A stretch of 64,000 bases of DNA from Amphiura filiformis (taxonomy: Eukaryota > Echinodermata > Ophiuroidea > Amphilepidida > Amphiuridae): contig NC_092631.1 in the NCBI RefSeq assembly GCF_039555335.1, forward strand, positions 13,733,305-13,797,304, given 5' to 3'. The position numbers and the translations under genes are program-made. Numbering within the stretch: position 1 is the first letter of the stretch; each line of letters begins with the position of its first letter. Shown piece by piece: positions 1-12,554 of this stretch. The notes below the pieces were generated by a model. The model saw nothing but the letters and a program-made list of their open reading frames with translations. It was not told where the DNA came from and did not search any database.

Positions 1-287
1 CCAAATTCATATTTGTGTTATTAGGGCAACAGGGCAAGTTTGCCTTTAAATCCCCCATAAAACACCAACGTTTAGCGGCTACATAATAGAATTTTAAAGC
101 CATAAATATAGGATCTTTTAAAATTAGATTGGTCAATTTTTCCAAACCTAATTTCAAACCTAAGTCGATTAAGCCAAATTCATATTTGTGTTATTAGGGC
201 AACAGGCCTAGGGCAAGTTTACCTTTAAATCCCCCATAAAACACCAACGTTTAGCGGCTAAGACAGTAAGTGAGTTTTCTTTTATCT
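1..287. repeat. Direct repeat of about 85 bp and part of a TTAAAGCC-type element
   Basis: Bases 1-84 and about 174-262 are near-identical (beginning CCAAATTCATATTTGTG). Sequence here and after 541 resembles the elements near 57.8 kb, so this is probably the body of an AGCCATA-ended MITE. Confidence 0.6.
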
Positions 288-289
288 TA

Positions 290-538
290 GGCCAAAAAAA
301 AAAGAAGGTTTGTCTCAAAGTTCAAGCAGGCATTTTGTAAAATCGTGAGATTTGGAAAAAAAAGAAATGCAGAATTTTTTTTATTTCAAAAAAAAAAAAA
401 AAATTGTATAGTTTTTCCAGAAAAATTCGGCAAAATTCAGATTTTTTTTCTCCAAATACCATGAAAAAAGTCAGGAATAAAAAAAAATGTTTTCAAACCA
501 CTTGTGAGCTTTGAGACAAATCATTATTTTTTTTGGCC
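290..538. mobile_element. Harbinger-like MITE, copy 1
   Basis: Terminal inverted repeats begin GGCCAAAAA and include GGTTTGTCTCAAAG near one end and CTTTGAGACA near the other. It is flanked by a TTA duplication (287-289 and 539-541). The 3-bp TTA target fits PIF/Harbinger, but no transposase is present. Confidence 0.6.
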
Positions 539-540
539 TT

Positions 541-2195
541 ACCTCATTTAATAGTTTGTTTAAAATGAACAAAAAACTTTCCCGACAGTTGTTAACAATA
601 ATATTTTATAATATTTGGAAAAGAATAATTAAATTAATATTTCACCGAAATCATATATTATCAGGCTATAGAAATTTAATGAGATGGTACAATATTGTAA
701 TTTGTTATTCAATCTGTTCCAAGCCATTTTTCGAATGTTGTTAACTAAAAAAAAGTATTCGCTATCTTGTATAACATTTTTTATAGCCTACATGTTATAC
801 CCGGCCATTCATGGAAAAATTGTCCTAGAACAACTTTGACAGCTTAGATATATATTACTATATTAGATATACTTGACCAAAACAGATAGCTATATTTTGG
901 TATATTATATATAGAACTAAGTAAGTGTAAGTATTCCCCAAATATTGAATGGCGAATAACTTTTCTCAACAAACATTCAGGAAAATAAAAATGACTTGAA
1001 ACAGATCGAAAAAAACACACCACCGAACATTATAGTGATTTAGTGACCGACGGGGTATATTAGAACACGATCATGTCAGTAAATAAATATTTTGTTCTAG
1101 GACTGAATATTTGGACCAGGGATACAATCACACACTTCGTTTTCATGAACTGACGACAATCATCAAAATGGCCCAAAAATAAATGACTACTATATACAGT
1201 ACTATCATTGAAGACTGAGGTATATAAGTAAACTAAGACTATTTATGGAGAATGGTATTATTTATCTCTCTACTGTCATGTCTGTGGTAATGTTGACCAA
1301 AGATTACACTAAATAAAACTAAGTTGTAGCTGCTTGTATAGTCTTACACCAAACCTTTATATGTATCAAAAATCAAATGGAACTCACCTTCAAATGCAGC
1401 GAAATGTACAATAAGTTTTAGTTGATGATCCTGTCACTCTTTGAAGTAAAATAAGACAACTAAATTTACTTATTTTGGTAACAAACACCCGATGAAATTT
1501 AATCTTGATAGGCGATACTCATCGGCAGGAAGGATATAAACACACACACACACGGTCTATTGGTTACACTGTACACATGGGTAGTACAGGACCTTTGGTA
1601 TCGGGATCATTGTTTGGTGTTGTCATGGTGACAACAGGTGCCGTATACCACCCTGAGGGCACGCCATTTTCTTGCTGGGATTTAAGAGGTATGCAGGGGT
1701 TAAATTATACAATTTTTGTTTGTTTGTGGCCTTATTAATCATGTGTAATGTAAATACTATACATTTCTGTAGTTTTTACAATAATTATTTATCTATATAA
1801 TAGTCCATCCGTTTACATCCGTAAAAGGAATTAGTTCATTCGTTTAACATGTAGCACTCCCCAGTCCCCACTTCAAAAATCGATCGGTCCATGTCCTAAC
1901 GGGACGTTAAATGATTGAAGATCAGAGATGAAACGGGAGGCACTAAAAGCACACGGGGTAGAAGTATGAAATTGATTATTATGCTGATGTTTATCATAAA
2001 GTTACAATGCATATTTCTGTGTTCACAGCACAGACAAATATACAAGCCATGGGTGTTTTTTTGTCAGAATGCATTAAATTTGCTCTTTTTTTTTTGGTTG
2101 GATCAAGTTCACACTTTTAGTATTGAGAAATGAAATATTATTCTAAATAATATTATAGGTCTACTACCACAATTATTTTTATGAAAACTGCGGTA
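541..2195. other. Non-coding, no gene seen
   Basis: AT-rich sequence with a short (CA)n run near 1,540 and no supported coding exon. The frame at 1505-1738 (+) has no recognisable similarity. Confidence 0.5.
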
Positions 2196-2209
2196 GTATG
2201 ATAATAATA

Positions 2210-2250
<41 letters not shown>

Positions 2251-2637
2251 TTCATAATATTCATATTAAAGGAGGATTTCGTGATCCTAGCATCCTCTTT
2301 TTATGACATTTTTCAGTAGATATCCACGAAAGAAGCTTATTCCCAAAATTTCAGTTGATTTCGATTTTGCGTTTGCGAGTTATGCATGATTTAATATGTG
2401 TATTACACTACTCCATAGACAATGCGTTGTAATTTCGTTCTGGTATACCAGCACGAAATTCAAATTTCACGATATCTTTCTTTGCTAAACGAATTAATCT
2501 GCAAGAAATATTTTGTACATAAACATTAGGAAACCAGAGGTTTCCAGTGATATAAAAATCTCAACTTTTTTTGAGAAAAGTGGGGGGATGATGCTGTGGA
2601 TCACGAAATGCCCCTTTAATAGTGATTATAATAACTG

Positions 2638-2692
<55 letters not shown>

Positions 2693-2852
2693 ATGAAATT
2701 AATAAATATATACATAAATAATGACAAACAATTCCCCCCTATTACGAGGCAATAATTCAAAATCTATGCATCAAATTTTAAACCTGAAATCATAAAAGAC
2801 TGATAATTGTAGTATGATAATAATGTTATGTAATAATAATATTCAATATTTG

Positions 2853-2903
<51 letters not shown>

Positions 2904-2946
2904 TTCATAATAATAATATTCATAATAGTGATAATCATAATTACTG

Positions 2947-3021
<75 letters not shown>

Positions 3022-3035
3022 AATTAATCCATCCA
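2196..3035. repeat. Duplicated (AAT)n plus (AAAT)n microsatellites
   Basis: (AAT)n occurs at about 2,205-2,252 and 2,852-2,902; (AAAT)n occurs at about 2,639-2,694 and 2,945-3,022. The flanks GTGATTATAATAACTG and GTGATAATCATAATTACTG show the AAT/AAAT module is itself duplicated. Confidence 0.8.
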
Positions 3036-3278
3036 CACTCTACTGGTGGAGTCCAAACCATTAGCAAATCAAGCCATTAAGCTTGTTCTAATATCGTCGA
3101 CAACTTTAAGTGATCCAATGTCGCCGCCTCTAATTGTAATTAACTAATAGGCTGTGTATCTCCTTCATGCGTGTCACCAGAGAAGCGGAAGAAATGCATC
3201 TTGAACCTTTGTTCTATATTAATAGGCTATATATTTAATACAACGTAAAGGTCATGAGTAAGATCTAGATAATACTTA

Positions 3279-3630
3279 GGCCAAATAAAAAAATAAACAT
3301 GTTTCACGTCCCCTCCCGCTTCCTTTTTTGAGGTTTCCTCAAATATATTTTTATTTTTTGAAATTTAGCTATAACTTTTCAAAAAATATATTATTAAGAT
3401 ACAAGAAACATTTTAGGAAGGTTTTGTGATCATTAGAGGGGGTATAACTCCCAGAACAACAAATAAAAAAGGGCCTCCTCCTTTTTCCAGGCATTATTGT
3501 ATATGCTAAAACAGCTCTAAGTATGGGTATTTACACCAATTTTACGATAAAAAATAGAAAATAAAAAGCCCCCTCTTCCTCCTTTTTTCAAAAACCCGGA
3601 CGTGAAACATGTTTTATTTTTTACTTGGCC
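3279..3630. mobile_element. Harbinger-like palindromic MITE
   Basis: Ends GGCCAAATAAAAAAATAAAC and AAAACATGTTTCACGTCC are inverted at the other side (GGACGTGAAACATG ... TTGGCC). TTA duplications lie at 3276-3278 and 3631-3633. Confidence 0.65.
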
Positions 3631-3896
3631 TTATATTTAGATACCATAAAATTTGAGTCTTTGTTTATATTTCTATGCCAAGGTACAACCTTTCCATGTT
3701 TTTGTTTTCTATCTTCCATTGAGGCCTATGCCCATCATATTTGCAAATTTGAGTTGCATTGCTCCAGCGGTTTTGATAGGCGAATCAAAAACGTGTATAA
3801 CATTATACTGATATTATATGGGTATACACCAGTCACCTCCAGTCAAAGCACCTTTACGGCGTTCTCAGGAGGATATCAACCAAGTACAATTACATA

Positions 3897-4495
3897 CCGT
3901 AAAATGGGGTAACTTCGGTCAGCGGGGTAACTTTGGTCGGTCAAATATATTTTTTTAAATGGTCATATTTTCGTACAGCAATATTGTTTTTAGTCATATT
4001 TGGTATCAATTTGTTAAGAAATATATTTGGAAGAAATAATAGTCGCTCATGTCCAATTTCCTTGAAATTTACGAAAAAATCGGGATTTTTGACCAAAAAT
4101 GAGCATTTTTTGACATTTTTTTCAGAAAAAATAAAAATCGATATTTGTGAGCAAGGTTGTGTGCTTGATTAATTTTGCAAGGGGTCAAATGTCACCAAAA
4201 ATAACAACTTGCCCATAGGCCTATACAGCGAAGATCAATTTTTTTGATTTTTTTTTCTTCATGGAATGTAATACTCTGCCCAAAGTTGTCCCAAATGCGG
4301 GGTAACTTTGGTCAGGCTATTTTCAACCCCTAGGACACCCTTACAAAATTATTAAAATATCTTTTTCAACTTCAAGGTGTAGAAGGGAACCCTAATGTCA
4401 TTAAAAAAAAGAGATAATTAGAAATGCAGTGGGTTTTGTTTGGAAGCAGTGGTTTAAAAACTCTGAAAAGTGCCCAAAGTTACCCCATTTTACGG
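3897..4495. mobile_element. TA-target MITE with CCGTAAAATGGGG ends
   Basis: The termini CCGTAAAATGGGGTAACTT and GTTACCCCATTTTACGG are inverted repeats flanked by TA on both sides, as for Tc1/mariner-type elements. It is 599 bp with no transposase. Confidence 0.7.
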
Positions 4496-4614
4496 TATAG
4501 GGTTCAAAGGCTACATAAATAGGCTACGTACTCAGTGTTCACACATACCACGATCACAATCATTCAACATAACAAGTGTCAAAATTATAGTTTGTGTGTA
4601 AATGATACACTCAG

Positions 4615-5580
4615 ATGTTATCTATACTGAAGACAGGACACGTAATGTGTAATAGGATACGACAATTCTTTTATAATTGAAGACAGCTAGCACATGATAC
4701 CTTTTGTATGCTATCTACTGAATACGGCATATAATGCTATAATATAATGAAGACAGTGATCTCAGCAAAAGTGTATAAAAATTACAATTCTGTATAAATT
4801 GCCTAAAAGTAAAGGACAAATCATTAAAATTATCATTAGGTATATATTTTTGAAATAAAAATGTTGGCAAATGAAAAATGAAATTATTACATTATGTGTC
4901 ATTTGAACTTGAATACTCCATAATAAAATATATCAAATTTACTTCATGTATCTACTAGAGATTGCACATGATACTATGTGTGATATGATAATGATATATA
5001 CTGAAGATACTATGTGTAATGGGATAATGCTATCTACTGAAGACATGATGTTATGTGTGATCTAGTAATGCTATCTACTGAAGACAGCACATTATACTAT
5101 GTATGATATGGTAATGCCATCTACTGAAGACAGCACATGATGCTATGTGTGATGTGATAATGCTACCTACTGAAGACAGCACATGATGCTATGTGTGATA
5201 GGATAATGCTACCTACTGAAGACAGCACATGATGCTATGTGTGATATGATAATGCTATTTACCGAAGACAGCACATTATACTATGTATGATATGGTAATG
5301 CTATCTACTGAAGACAGCACATGATGCTTTGTGTGATGTGATAATGCTACCTACTGAAGACAGCACATGATGCTATGTGTGATAGGATAATGCTACCTAC
5401 TGAAGACAGCACATGATGCTATGTGTGATATGATAATGCTATTTACCGAAGACAGCACATTATATACTATGTATGATATGGTAATGCTATCTACTGAAGA
5501 CAGCACATGATGCTTTGTGTGATGTGATAATGCTATCTACTGAAGACAGCATATGATGCTATGTGTGATAGGATAATGCT
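4615..5580. repeat. 46-bp minisatellite, left block
   Basis: The period is about 46 bp, with a core of CTACTGAAGACAGCACATGA followed by TGCTATGTGTGATATG. Copies are degenerate at the left and regular from about 5,030. The array resumes at 10,390, so one array was split by the inserted element between. Confidence 0.8.
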
Positions 5581-6324
5581 ACAAGGGGCGGTCAATAAGT
5601 TTGTAGAACAAAATACTTGAAAGAGTACTAGCCAAATTATTTCTATCTCACTTTTGAACATGGTCATTGCATATGAATTTTTCTTGAAACATTCTAGACT
5701 ATGTCATCTAAATGCTTAGAACACAATATGGTTGTTTTAGTTATCTGACCTATCCGTCGTGAATGGCAGCTTGACAAACTGAGAATAATGCACAGGACAC
5801 AACCCGAGAACAGACCCATTCCTACCATCAACCTTCTTTACTTGATGGCTTGCCTCAATTTTGCTATCAAAATTGTATGATATGTACCTATTATTATACT
5901 TTCATTTGGCAAATGATCTGTCATCAAGGCTCTCCCTGAATCTCAGAAAACAGCGATGAAGACCTTGGACCTATGTGACCGAGTAATGATCTTCTTAGGG
6001 GTGGGAGATCCAGGTGCTTCCACTGAATGGACTCATTATTCCAGTGATTAATGTATGTCTTATCACCTTTAGCTAAATACTTGTGTCGGTCCTCATTTTA
6101 GGTGTATAGCAGGTGTGGACCCGATCAAGTCAACTGGCATCATTTTTTTTGCATGAAGATTCACGGACCTCCATCTAGAAGACACTCTGGAATACCCAAA
6201 TGTTAATGGATTTTATTTTAAACATTTTCATCGGAGTTGTTGTACTTTGTGGCTATTTCATCGTTCTTGTTTGGTTCTTTACTTACTTTACTTTTTCAGC
6301 CATTATCAATCCACTGCAGGATGA

Positions 6325-7388
6325 AGGTGTGATGTGCCCTGAGGAATTTGATTTAATTTAATTATTTAACTTTGTTTACAAGCTGAAAGTATATTTCATG
6401 AGATGGGAAACCCCCTTGTACGTGCAAGATAATGGTGTGGAAAGTCATTTTGGAATTCTACCAAATTATTGTAAACAAAGTCAGATCTATGTTTGGAACT
6501 TGGAAATCCCCAGTTCAGTATATTGCACCATAGTCAGAAAGAACCCCAGGAAGTGATGTAATGTGAAAGGTGAATGTGTATAATTAATATTGGGAAATCC
6601 CAAGATTGCAGCAATGTTGTGATTGAAGTAATGGTTTATTAATAGATGATGGGTTTTTTGCATGAGTACTGATATAAGAAGCTGGAGGCTTTTGTTGGGA
6701 CTTTACAGAATGCCATGGGAGATTGAGATATTCCACATGTGTGTGATGGTCTTCGTGCTTCAATCAAGAAGTACATTTTAACCAGTTTATATAGCCGAAT
6801 AATTGAGCTAATTTTAATACAGCAACGAAGAAGACAGCGAGCACACAAAAGTGCTCTTCCTCATCAAAGGATTAAAAGTTCTTCTGTCAAATTGCTGGAG
6901 TTTGCTGGGTTTGTGAAGGCCACGTATCTGTCAAAAACAGCGGAGCTGTGTTAAAAGAAACCTGTTCCCTGGAAAAGAGTGATTGGTGAAAGAAACACCA
7001 TTTTTGGAGAAAGCAGCGCAAGGAGATATATTTGTGGAGATAGCAGCGCAAAGGAGATTGGAGGAAGCATCATCATTTTCGTATGAGGATTTTATACGCA
7101 AGGATTTATAAATGCAAGTGTACTATGGACTTCGCTGATTTTCGCAGGACAAGTGAATAAGGATATTACATCAGTCGTCCAGAACATTGCAAGAACTCTA
7201 GAATCACCAACAAGAAGACCGCTGGTTAAGTACCGATAGAATAAACCTGATTGTGTGATTTTATTGTAATTGTTGTTATATGTACCAAGCATACTTTGTT
7301 TTCAATTAAAGACTTAGATTATGTTAGCTTAATCAAACAGTGTATTTGTGTTGTGCATTCGTGTGAGTTCGGGTAAAAGGTGATTTTG
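6325..7388 (+). repeat. 1-kb repeat, copy 1 of an inverted pair
   Basis: It runs from GTGATGTGCCCTGAG to GAGTCAAGCAGGACTCGTAA. The 3' half (about 7,120-7,380, with TTTTCGCAGGACAAGTGAAT) is inverted at about 9,125-9,400. Confidence 0.6.
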
Positions 7389-7389
7389 G

Positions 7390-8560
7390 CCTTGAGTCAA
7401 GCAGGACTCGTAACAAAGGCCTCAGCATGATGTCTCCATGTGTCTCTGTTTTGTGCTTGTTGGTACCAGTTCACTTCTCCCCAGTAGTTTTGCACCTCGT
7501 CCCTCCATCGCTTCCGTTGGCGTCCTCTATTTCGCTTCCTCCCATAACGTCTCCAATGTGTGAGTGTTGAGCTCCAACGATTGTCTTGTCTGCGGCTGAT
7601 ATGGCCGGCCCAGGTCCATTTTCTGCTTTTGATGGTTTCTAAGCTGCTCCCTGATCCATTTGTTGGTTTTCCTGTCCTTGTAGGTGATGTTTAATATGCT
7701 TCTTTCCATGTTGTGCTGGGCTGCTGCTAGTTTTCTTTCCATTTTTGATGTTAAAGTCCATGATTCTGGCCCATATGAAATAGCTGGGAGGATGCATTGG
7801 TTGTACACCTTTCTTTTAAGGCATATTGGAAGATTGCCTTTCATGATGGTGCTGACGGTATCTTCCAAAGGCTTGCCACCCGGCTTTAATTCTCCTTCGA
7901 ATTTCAGAGTCTTGGTGTTTGTCTCGAAGAGAGAAGCGTTGTCCAAGATATATATATTCCTCGACCTGCTCAATTTCAACCCCTTTTACTTTCACTATCT
8001 TTGGGACTGTTTCTAATCCTATCATGACCTTTGTTTTCTTCATATTCATTTTTAGTCCGGTTACCCTGCTTGCCTCATCCAACTCTTGCAGCATTGTCTC
8101 AAGTTCATTTAGGTTGCTAGATATTGTGACAATGTCATCTGCAAAGCGTAAGTGACTCATGTGCTCTCCGTTTATGTTGATTCCTTTCTTGCTCCAGTCG
8201 AGTGTTTTGAAAATTCCTTCTAGGGTGGCTGTAAAAAGCTTCGGTGAGATAGTGTCTCCCTGACGCATGCCCTTCTTTATCATAATTATGTCACTGTCTT
8301 TGTGCATTTTGACTGTGTTGTAGCAATCTGAGTAGATGTCTTTGAAGATCTTCAGGTATGCATAACTGAACTGGTTTCGACAGAATCAAATGCCTTCTCG
8401 TAATCTATAAAAGCTACGCAGAGTGGAATGTTATACTCCTGGAATTTCTCCTTTAGTTGTTTGATGGTGTGGATGTGGTCCATGTTTGAAAAGCCTTTCC
8501 TGAAGCCTGCCTGTTCCTTTGGTTGATTTCCGTCTAGGATGATTTCAAGTCGGTTTGTTA
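7390..8560 (-). pseudogene. Non-LTR reverse-transcriptase relic (frameshifted)
   Basis: Reading on the minus strand gives a core CVAFIDYEKAFDS near 8,390-8,430, GMRQGDTISPKLF near 8,240-8,280 and the catalytic FADD box near 8,140. These continue in a shifted frame to about 7,530 with KRKVYNQCILPAISYG. This is a retrotransposon RT domain with no endonuclease or start codon visible, and it is dead through frameshifts. Confidence 0.8.
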
Positions 8561-8820
8561 GTAACCTTGTATAATATGTATATGTATGTTTGGTTCTTTA
8601 TTTATTACCAATGTCAATGTACCAGCCAGTATAGCATTAATGGTGACGTCAGCAAGTCTTTTGGACCTTGGATGATCTTCAAGGACGCTCAAGTTCCATT
8701 CTTGAACTCTAAGAACCATTTCGTTGCTGTTGAATATCAAGGACTTCATTACCATTTACAACAACTGTACATTGTTAAATTTCATTTGAGTTTTCACCAC
8801 AGTCCGGAGAAATTTCCATG

Positions 8821-9120
8821 ATGTGATGTGCCCTGAGTAATGTGATTTGATGATTTATCTTTGTTTACAATTAAAATCTATGTCATGAGACATTTGAGGG
8901 ATTCCCCTCTCAGCAAATTGAATGGATAGCTGGCACTTCCCCTTTTCAGTGTGTTGCACAATTGAAAAGTCCCCTGAGATTGTAAAAGGAAAATGATGTA
9001 ATGGAATTCCCCTAAGGAAGTGATGTAATGAGAAAGGTTAATGTTATAATTAAGGCTTGGGAATTTCCGAGATGACATTTGGCTATTAATATTGGGATTT
9101 TCCCCTTGAGTCAAGTACGA
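8821..9120 (+). repeat. Partial third copy of the 1-kb repeat
   Basis: This segment is a near-identical inverted copy of 9,865-10,165 and starts with the same GTGATGTGCCCTGAG as copy 1. It abuts copy 2, so together they form a long inverted pair around 9,120-9,865. Confidence 0.65.
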
Positions 9121-9124
9121 CTCA

Positions 9125-10170
9125 TAACAAAATCACATTTTACCCAAATTCACACGAATGCACAACACAAATACACTGTTTGATTAAGCTCACAAAATCT
9201 AAGTCTTTAATTGAAAACAGAGTATGATTGGTACATATAATAACAATATCGCATATACAATAAAATCACACAATGACAGTTTTACTCTATCAGTACTTAA
9301 CCAGCTGTCTTCTTTTTGGTGATCCTAGAGTTCTTGCAATGTTCTGGACGACTGATGTAATAATATCCTTATTCACTTGTCCTGCGAAAATCAGCGAAAC
9401 CAGTGTACACTGGTGTAACTTATAAATATCATTGCATGAAATCCTCACACAAAAATGGCGTTGCTTTCTCCAAACCGTTATCTCCTCGCGCTGCTTTCTC
9501 CAAACTGAACTCCTTGCGCTGCTTTCTCCAAAAATGGTGCTATTTCCACCTTTCACACAATATCTTCAGGAAGCAGGACTGCGATGCAGTTGTCCCCACT
9601 TATATTGACAGTTGCGTTGAATCAAAACACCAGACTTCAGCAAGTCGACAGAAGAATATATATTCCTTTCTGGGAAGAAGTACGTTCTTTGACGTATTCT
9701 AGATCTTCTCCGACAACACTGGCAAATAGTAGTACTTTGACTACATAAAATATTTCTGGTTTGCAATTTCCTTTCTTTGAATGAATTGGACTGTAAGCAT
9801 ATTAGCTAGCTAGCCCAGATCAACACTATAAACTGTGAATAATTGTGATTCCATTTTCTTATATACCAAGCAGGGGGAAATCCCAAATATTAATAGCCAA
9901 ATGTCATCTCGGAAATTCCCAAGCCTTAATTATAACATCAACCTTTCTCATTACATCACTTCCTTAGGGGAATTCCATTACATCATTTTCCTTTTACAAT
10001 CTCAGGGGACTTTCCAATTGTGCAACACACTGAAAAGGGGAAGTCCCAGCTATCCATTTAATTTGCTGAGAGGGGAATCCCTCAAATGTCTCATGACATA
10101 GATTTTAATTGTAAACAAAGATAAATCATCAAATCAAATTACTCAGGGCACATCACAATGATTACCCTGT
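9125..10170 (-). repeat. 1-kb repeat, copy 2 (inverted)
   Basis: Its reverse complement parallels 6,325-7,388, including TTTTCGCAGGACAAGTGAAT and GTCCAGAACATTGCAAGAAC. GAAAGCAGCGCA-type short repeats occur in both copies. Confidence 0.65.
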
Positions 10171-10389
10171 GTTCACTTCTGGTACATATAGTACCTGTAA
10201 ATTCATGATGGAGGTAGGCTTCCTCTGAAGAGTGTCCTGCTCCTGCCCATATACAGTGATGCAAAAATCCAATATCTTTGCAGTAATGTTTTGAAGGAAC
10301 AAGCTTTCAAATGAGACCAAACTCAATACGGGGGATACCATGCGACAAAGTAGCATACCGAGTTCTACGAACTTTTTGACCGCCCCTCG

Positions 10390-10680
10390 TATCTACTGAA
10401 GACAGCACATGATGCTATGTGAGATATGGTAATGCTATCTACTGAAGACAGCACATTATACTATGTGAGATATGGTAATGCTATATATACTGAAGACAAT
10501 ACACGATGATAATGTGTGATAGGATATAATGCTACATGTATCTACTGAAGACAGCACATTAGACTATGTGAGATATGGTAATGCTATCTACTGAAGACAG
10601 CACATTATACTATGTGAGATATGGTAATGCTATATCTACTGAAGACAATACACGATGATATGCGTGACATGGTAATGTTA
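10390..10680. repeat. 46-bp minisatellite, right block
   Basis: This is the continuation of the array at 4,615-5,580, with about six further copies of CTACTGAAGACAGCACAT and related units. Confidence 0.75.
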
Positions 10681-10934
10681 TCTACTGTTTTTGATTATAA
10701 ATAGATACTTTCACATAATATGATCTCTTAAAGATTGAATAATATATTAACTTAGAATTAGTACTCATATACTCCGTAAAACGTTGTAGTTCTATGTCTG
10801 TACAACGTTGCTTAAAACATTTTTATTGGTAACACCTTGTGCAATCCAAACGTGACCAAATCCTCCAGAAAACGAAATATTTTTGACTGCCAGTGCCCAA
10901 CACTCCTGGCCACGTGACGTTCGGCTTTGTTGTT

Positions 10935-12285
10935 ATGTACAACACTGAAATAATGTTCTAAATTTATTATGACTTTATTCTAGAATATATAACCAATACT
11001 TGATAACTCTCATCAGGGTTTGAATAAACAAAGGATTTCTGACCAATTCACTTCGCACACCATCACTAGAAGTTATTTTTGGCACGTTGAGAAGGTATAC
11101 CTGCAGAAACTTAAATGAACATTGATCCATTTGTTCCCCATAATTCGCAGCCATATAAAACATAATCTAGGGGCAATTTTAGTATCAAACATTAGATCAG
11201 GAGGGAGACGACCAAATTTACTGGCAATGCTTTTAACATTAATAAAAAGGGCTTTCTTATCCTGTATACTTAAATACTCTTGTGTACTCTCCATGAGCCA
11301 GACGAACTGAATGTGACTCCTAAGTACTTTTAAGTACTAAAAAATAAATTAAAAAATAAATTAACAGTGTCTATTTGGTCGTCTAAATAATACCATTTTT
11401 CATATCTCATTAATACACCACCACGACGAAAAACAATGATTTTTGTTTTCTCAGTATTGAATGTAGACCCCATACTTTACAGTAGTTAGCAAGAATATTT
11501 ATTTGTCGTTGCAGTCCAAATACTGTATCACTGATCAATGCTTTATCAGTTCGGGGGCACTCGTAATTCATGGACGTCTCTGATTTCAAAGACGGGTCAG
11601 TGATTTCACATACGGGGGTCTCTGTGATATCACATACGTCGAGCTTCGTTGACAGCTGGGCACTCGATGCAGCACATCGAAACGAAGCTGAGTGTATTAG
11701 AATAAGCTAGTATGTTTAGCCAACATCTACCTGTGCAAAAATTATATCTATCTGTGCAAATTCTGGTCCCAGAACACACTTAGATTGCAATGGCCAATAT
11801 CAAAATGTTTTGAAGTAAAAAATCCCAAGAGAACCCGAGCCTGCGCTCTAATTCATGAATTGGATAGTAAAATTAGCAGACACTCAACTTGGGCTAGCTA
11901 CAACCCTGCTAAAGGTCTACTCACAAAATTATTCCCACTGCGCTGGCACGTTCACTAATATCGTTTGCGACTGGGTTTTGAAGCTAGGGAGTATGTGATT
12001 TATGAGACGTCTCTGAAATATGATACTGTTATGTGACATAACGCTTCAAGAGTATTTGATATCAGAGACGTCTGTGAATTATGAGTGCCCCCGAACTGAT
12101 ATCATCAGCATAGAGTAAGTGGTTTATATAGGCATTGCCAACTTGGATTTCCTGGATGTCAGAAGAATTCAGCTGCTGATTCAAACTGTTGAGGAACAAA
12201 TTAAAAAGAAATGGTGATAATACAGAATCTTGCTGAACACCTAAACATAAACATGGAAAGGAATTTGTACTCCATTAGGAGTTTT
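10935..12285 (-). pseudogene. Second non-LTR reverse-transcriptase relic, split by a MITE
   Basis: On the minus strand, 12,250-12,103 encodes GVQQDSVLSPFLFNLFLNSL and ends LLYADD. After the MITE at 11,546-12,099 the reading continues KALISDTVFGLQRQINIL, then degenerates through NTEKTKIIVFRRGG to SKFGRLPPDLM and a C-terminal region near 11,000 (ITSSDGVRSELVRNPLFIQT). YADD is the catalytic RT box. Stops and frameshifts show it is inactive. Confidence 0.8.
11546..12099. mobile_element. 554-bp MITE with TCAGTTCGGGGGCACTC ends
   Basis: Termini TCAGTTCGGGGGCACTCGTA and GAGTGCCCCCGAACTGA are inverted and flanked by TA, and ACGTCTCTGAT recurs subterminally. It sits within the YADD region of the surrounding reverse transcriptase. 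Confidence 0.8.
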
Positions 12286-12415
12286 AACATGTGCATTTAA
12301 CTGCATATACATGGAACGCAACACTTCAATTATATAGTCTCGTGGACTCTTTGGCCTCAAAACACATTTACTGCTTTTGTTATGGGCCAGCACTTTTAAA
12401 ACCTATATTTCATAC

Positions 12416-12554
12416 CTTCGCAACCCAGAAGTTCAAATCTCAGGCTGATATGCCGATTGTATTGCAGGGGAACGATGCGTACATATCGTGCTGTATATTT
12501 TCGAGGAAACCATGCCTCCACTGGGGTACGGCTATCTGTATTGCCATCAAAAGT
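12416..12554 (-). CDS. Gene B exon 6, F5/8 type C domain part 3
   Basis: Enters in phase 0, ends in phase 1, 139 nt. It encodes TFDGNTDSRTPVEAWFPRKY, TARYVRIVPLQYNRHISLR and FELLGCE, the closing strands and last cysteine of the discoidin domain. The acceptor (GTGCCAAG) is weak in pyrimidines, but the phase and domain continuity are exact. Confidence 0.75.

Larger units (their letters stand above)
5582..10389. mobile_element. 4.8-kb composite with mariner-like ends inserted in the minisatellite
   Basis: Left end CAAGGGGCGGTCAATAAGTT and right end (reverse complement) CGAGGGGCGGTCAAAAAGTT are inverted, flanked by TA at 5580-5581 and 10390-10391. Removing it restores the AATGCTATCTACTG minisatellite unit exactly. 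The interior holds two inverted copies of a roughly 1-kb repeat and a reverse-transcriptase relic. No intact mariner transposase was found. Confidence 0.7.

Noticed and set aside
1385-1440. A minus-strand exon with donor GTGAGT as the next Gene B exon
   Set aside because: The entry phase required by Gene B gives a stop; no domain similarity.
1505-1738. A plus-strand coding exon (frame with SCWDLRG)
   Set aside because: No recognisable domain, flanked by a CA repeat, no partner exons; not supported.
2843-3067. Frame rich in Ile/Leu/Tyr over microsatellites
   Set aside because: It is simply translation of AAT and AAAT repeats.
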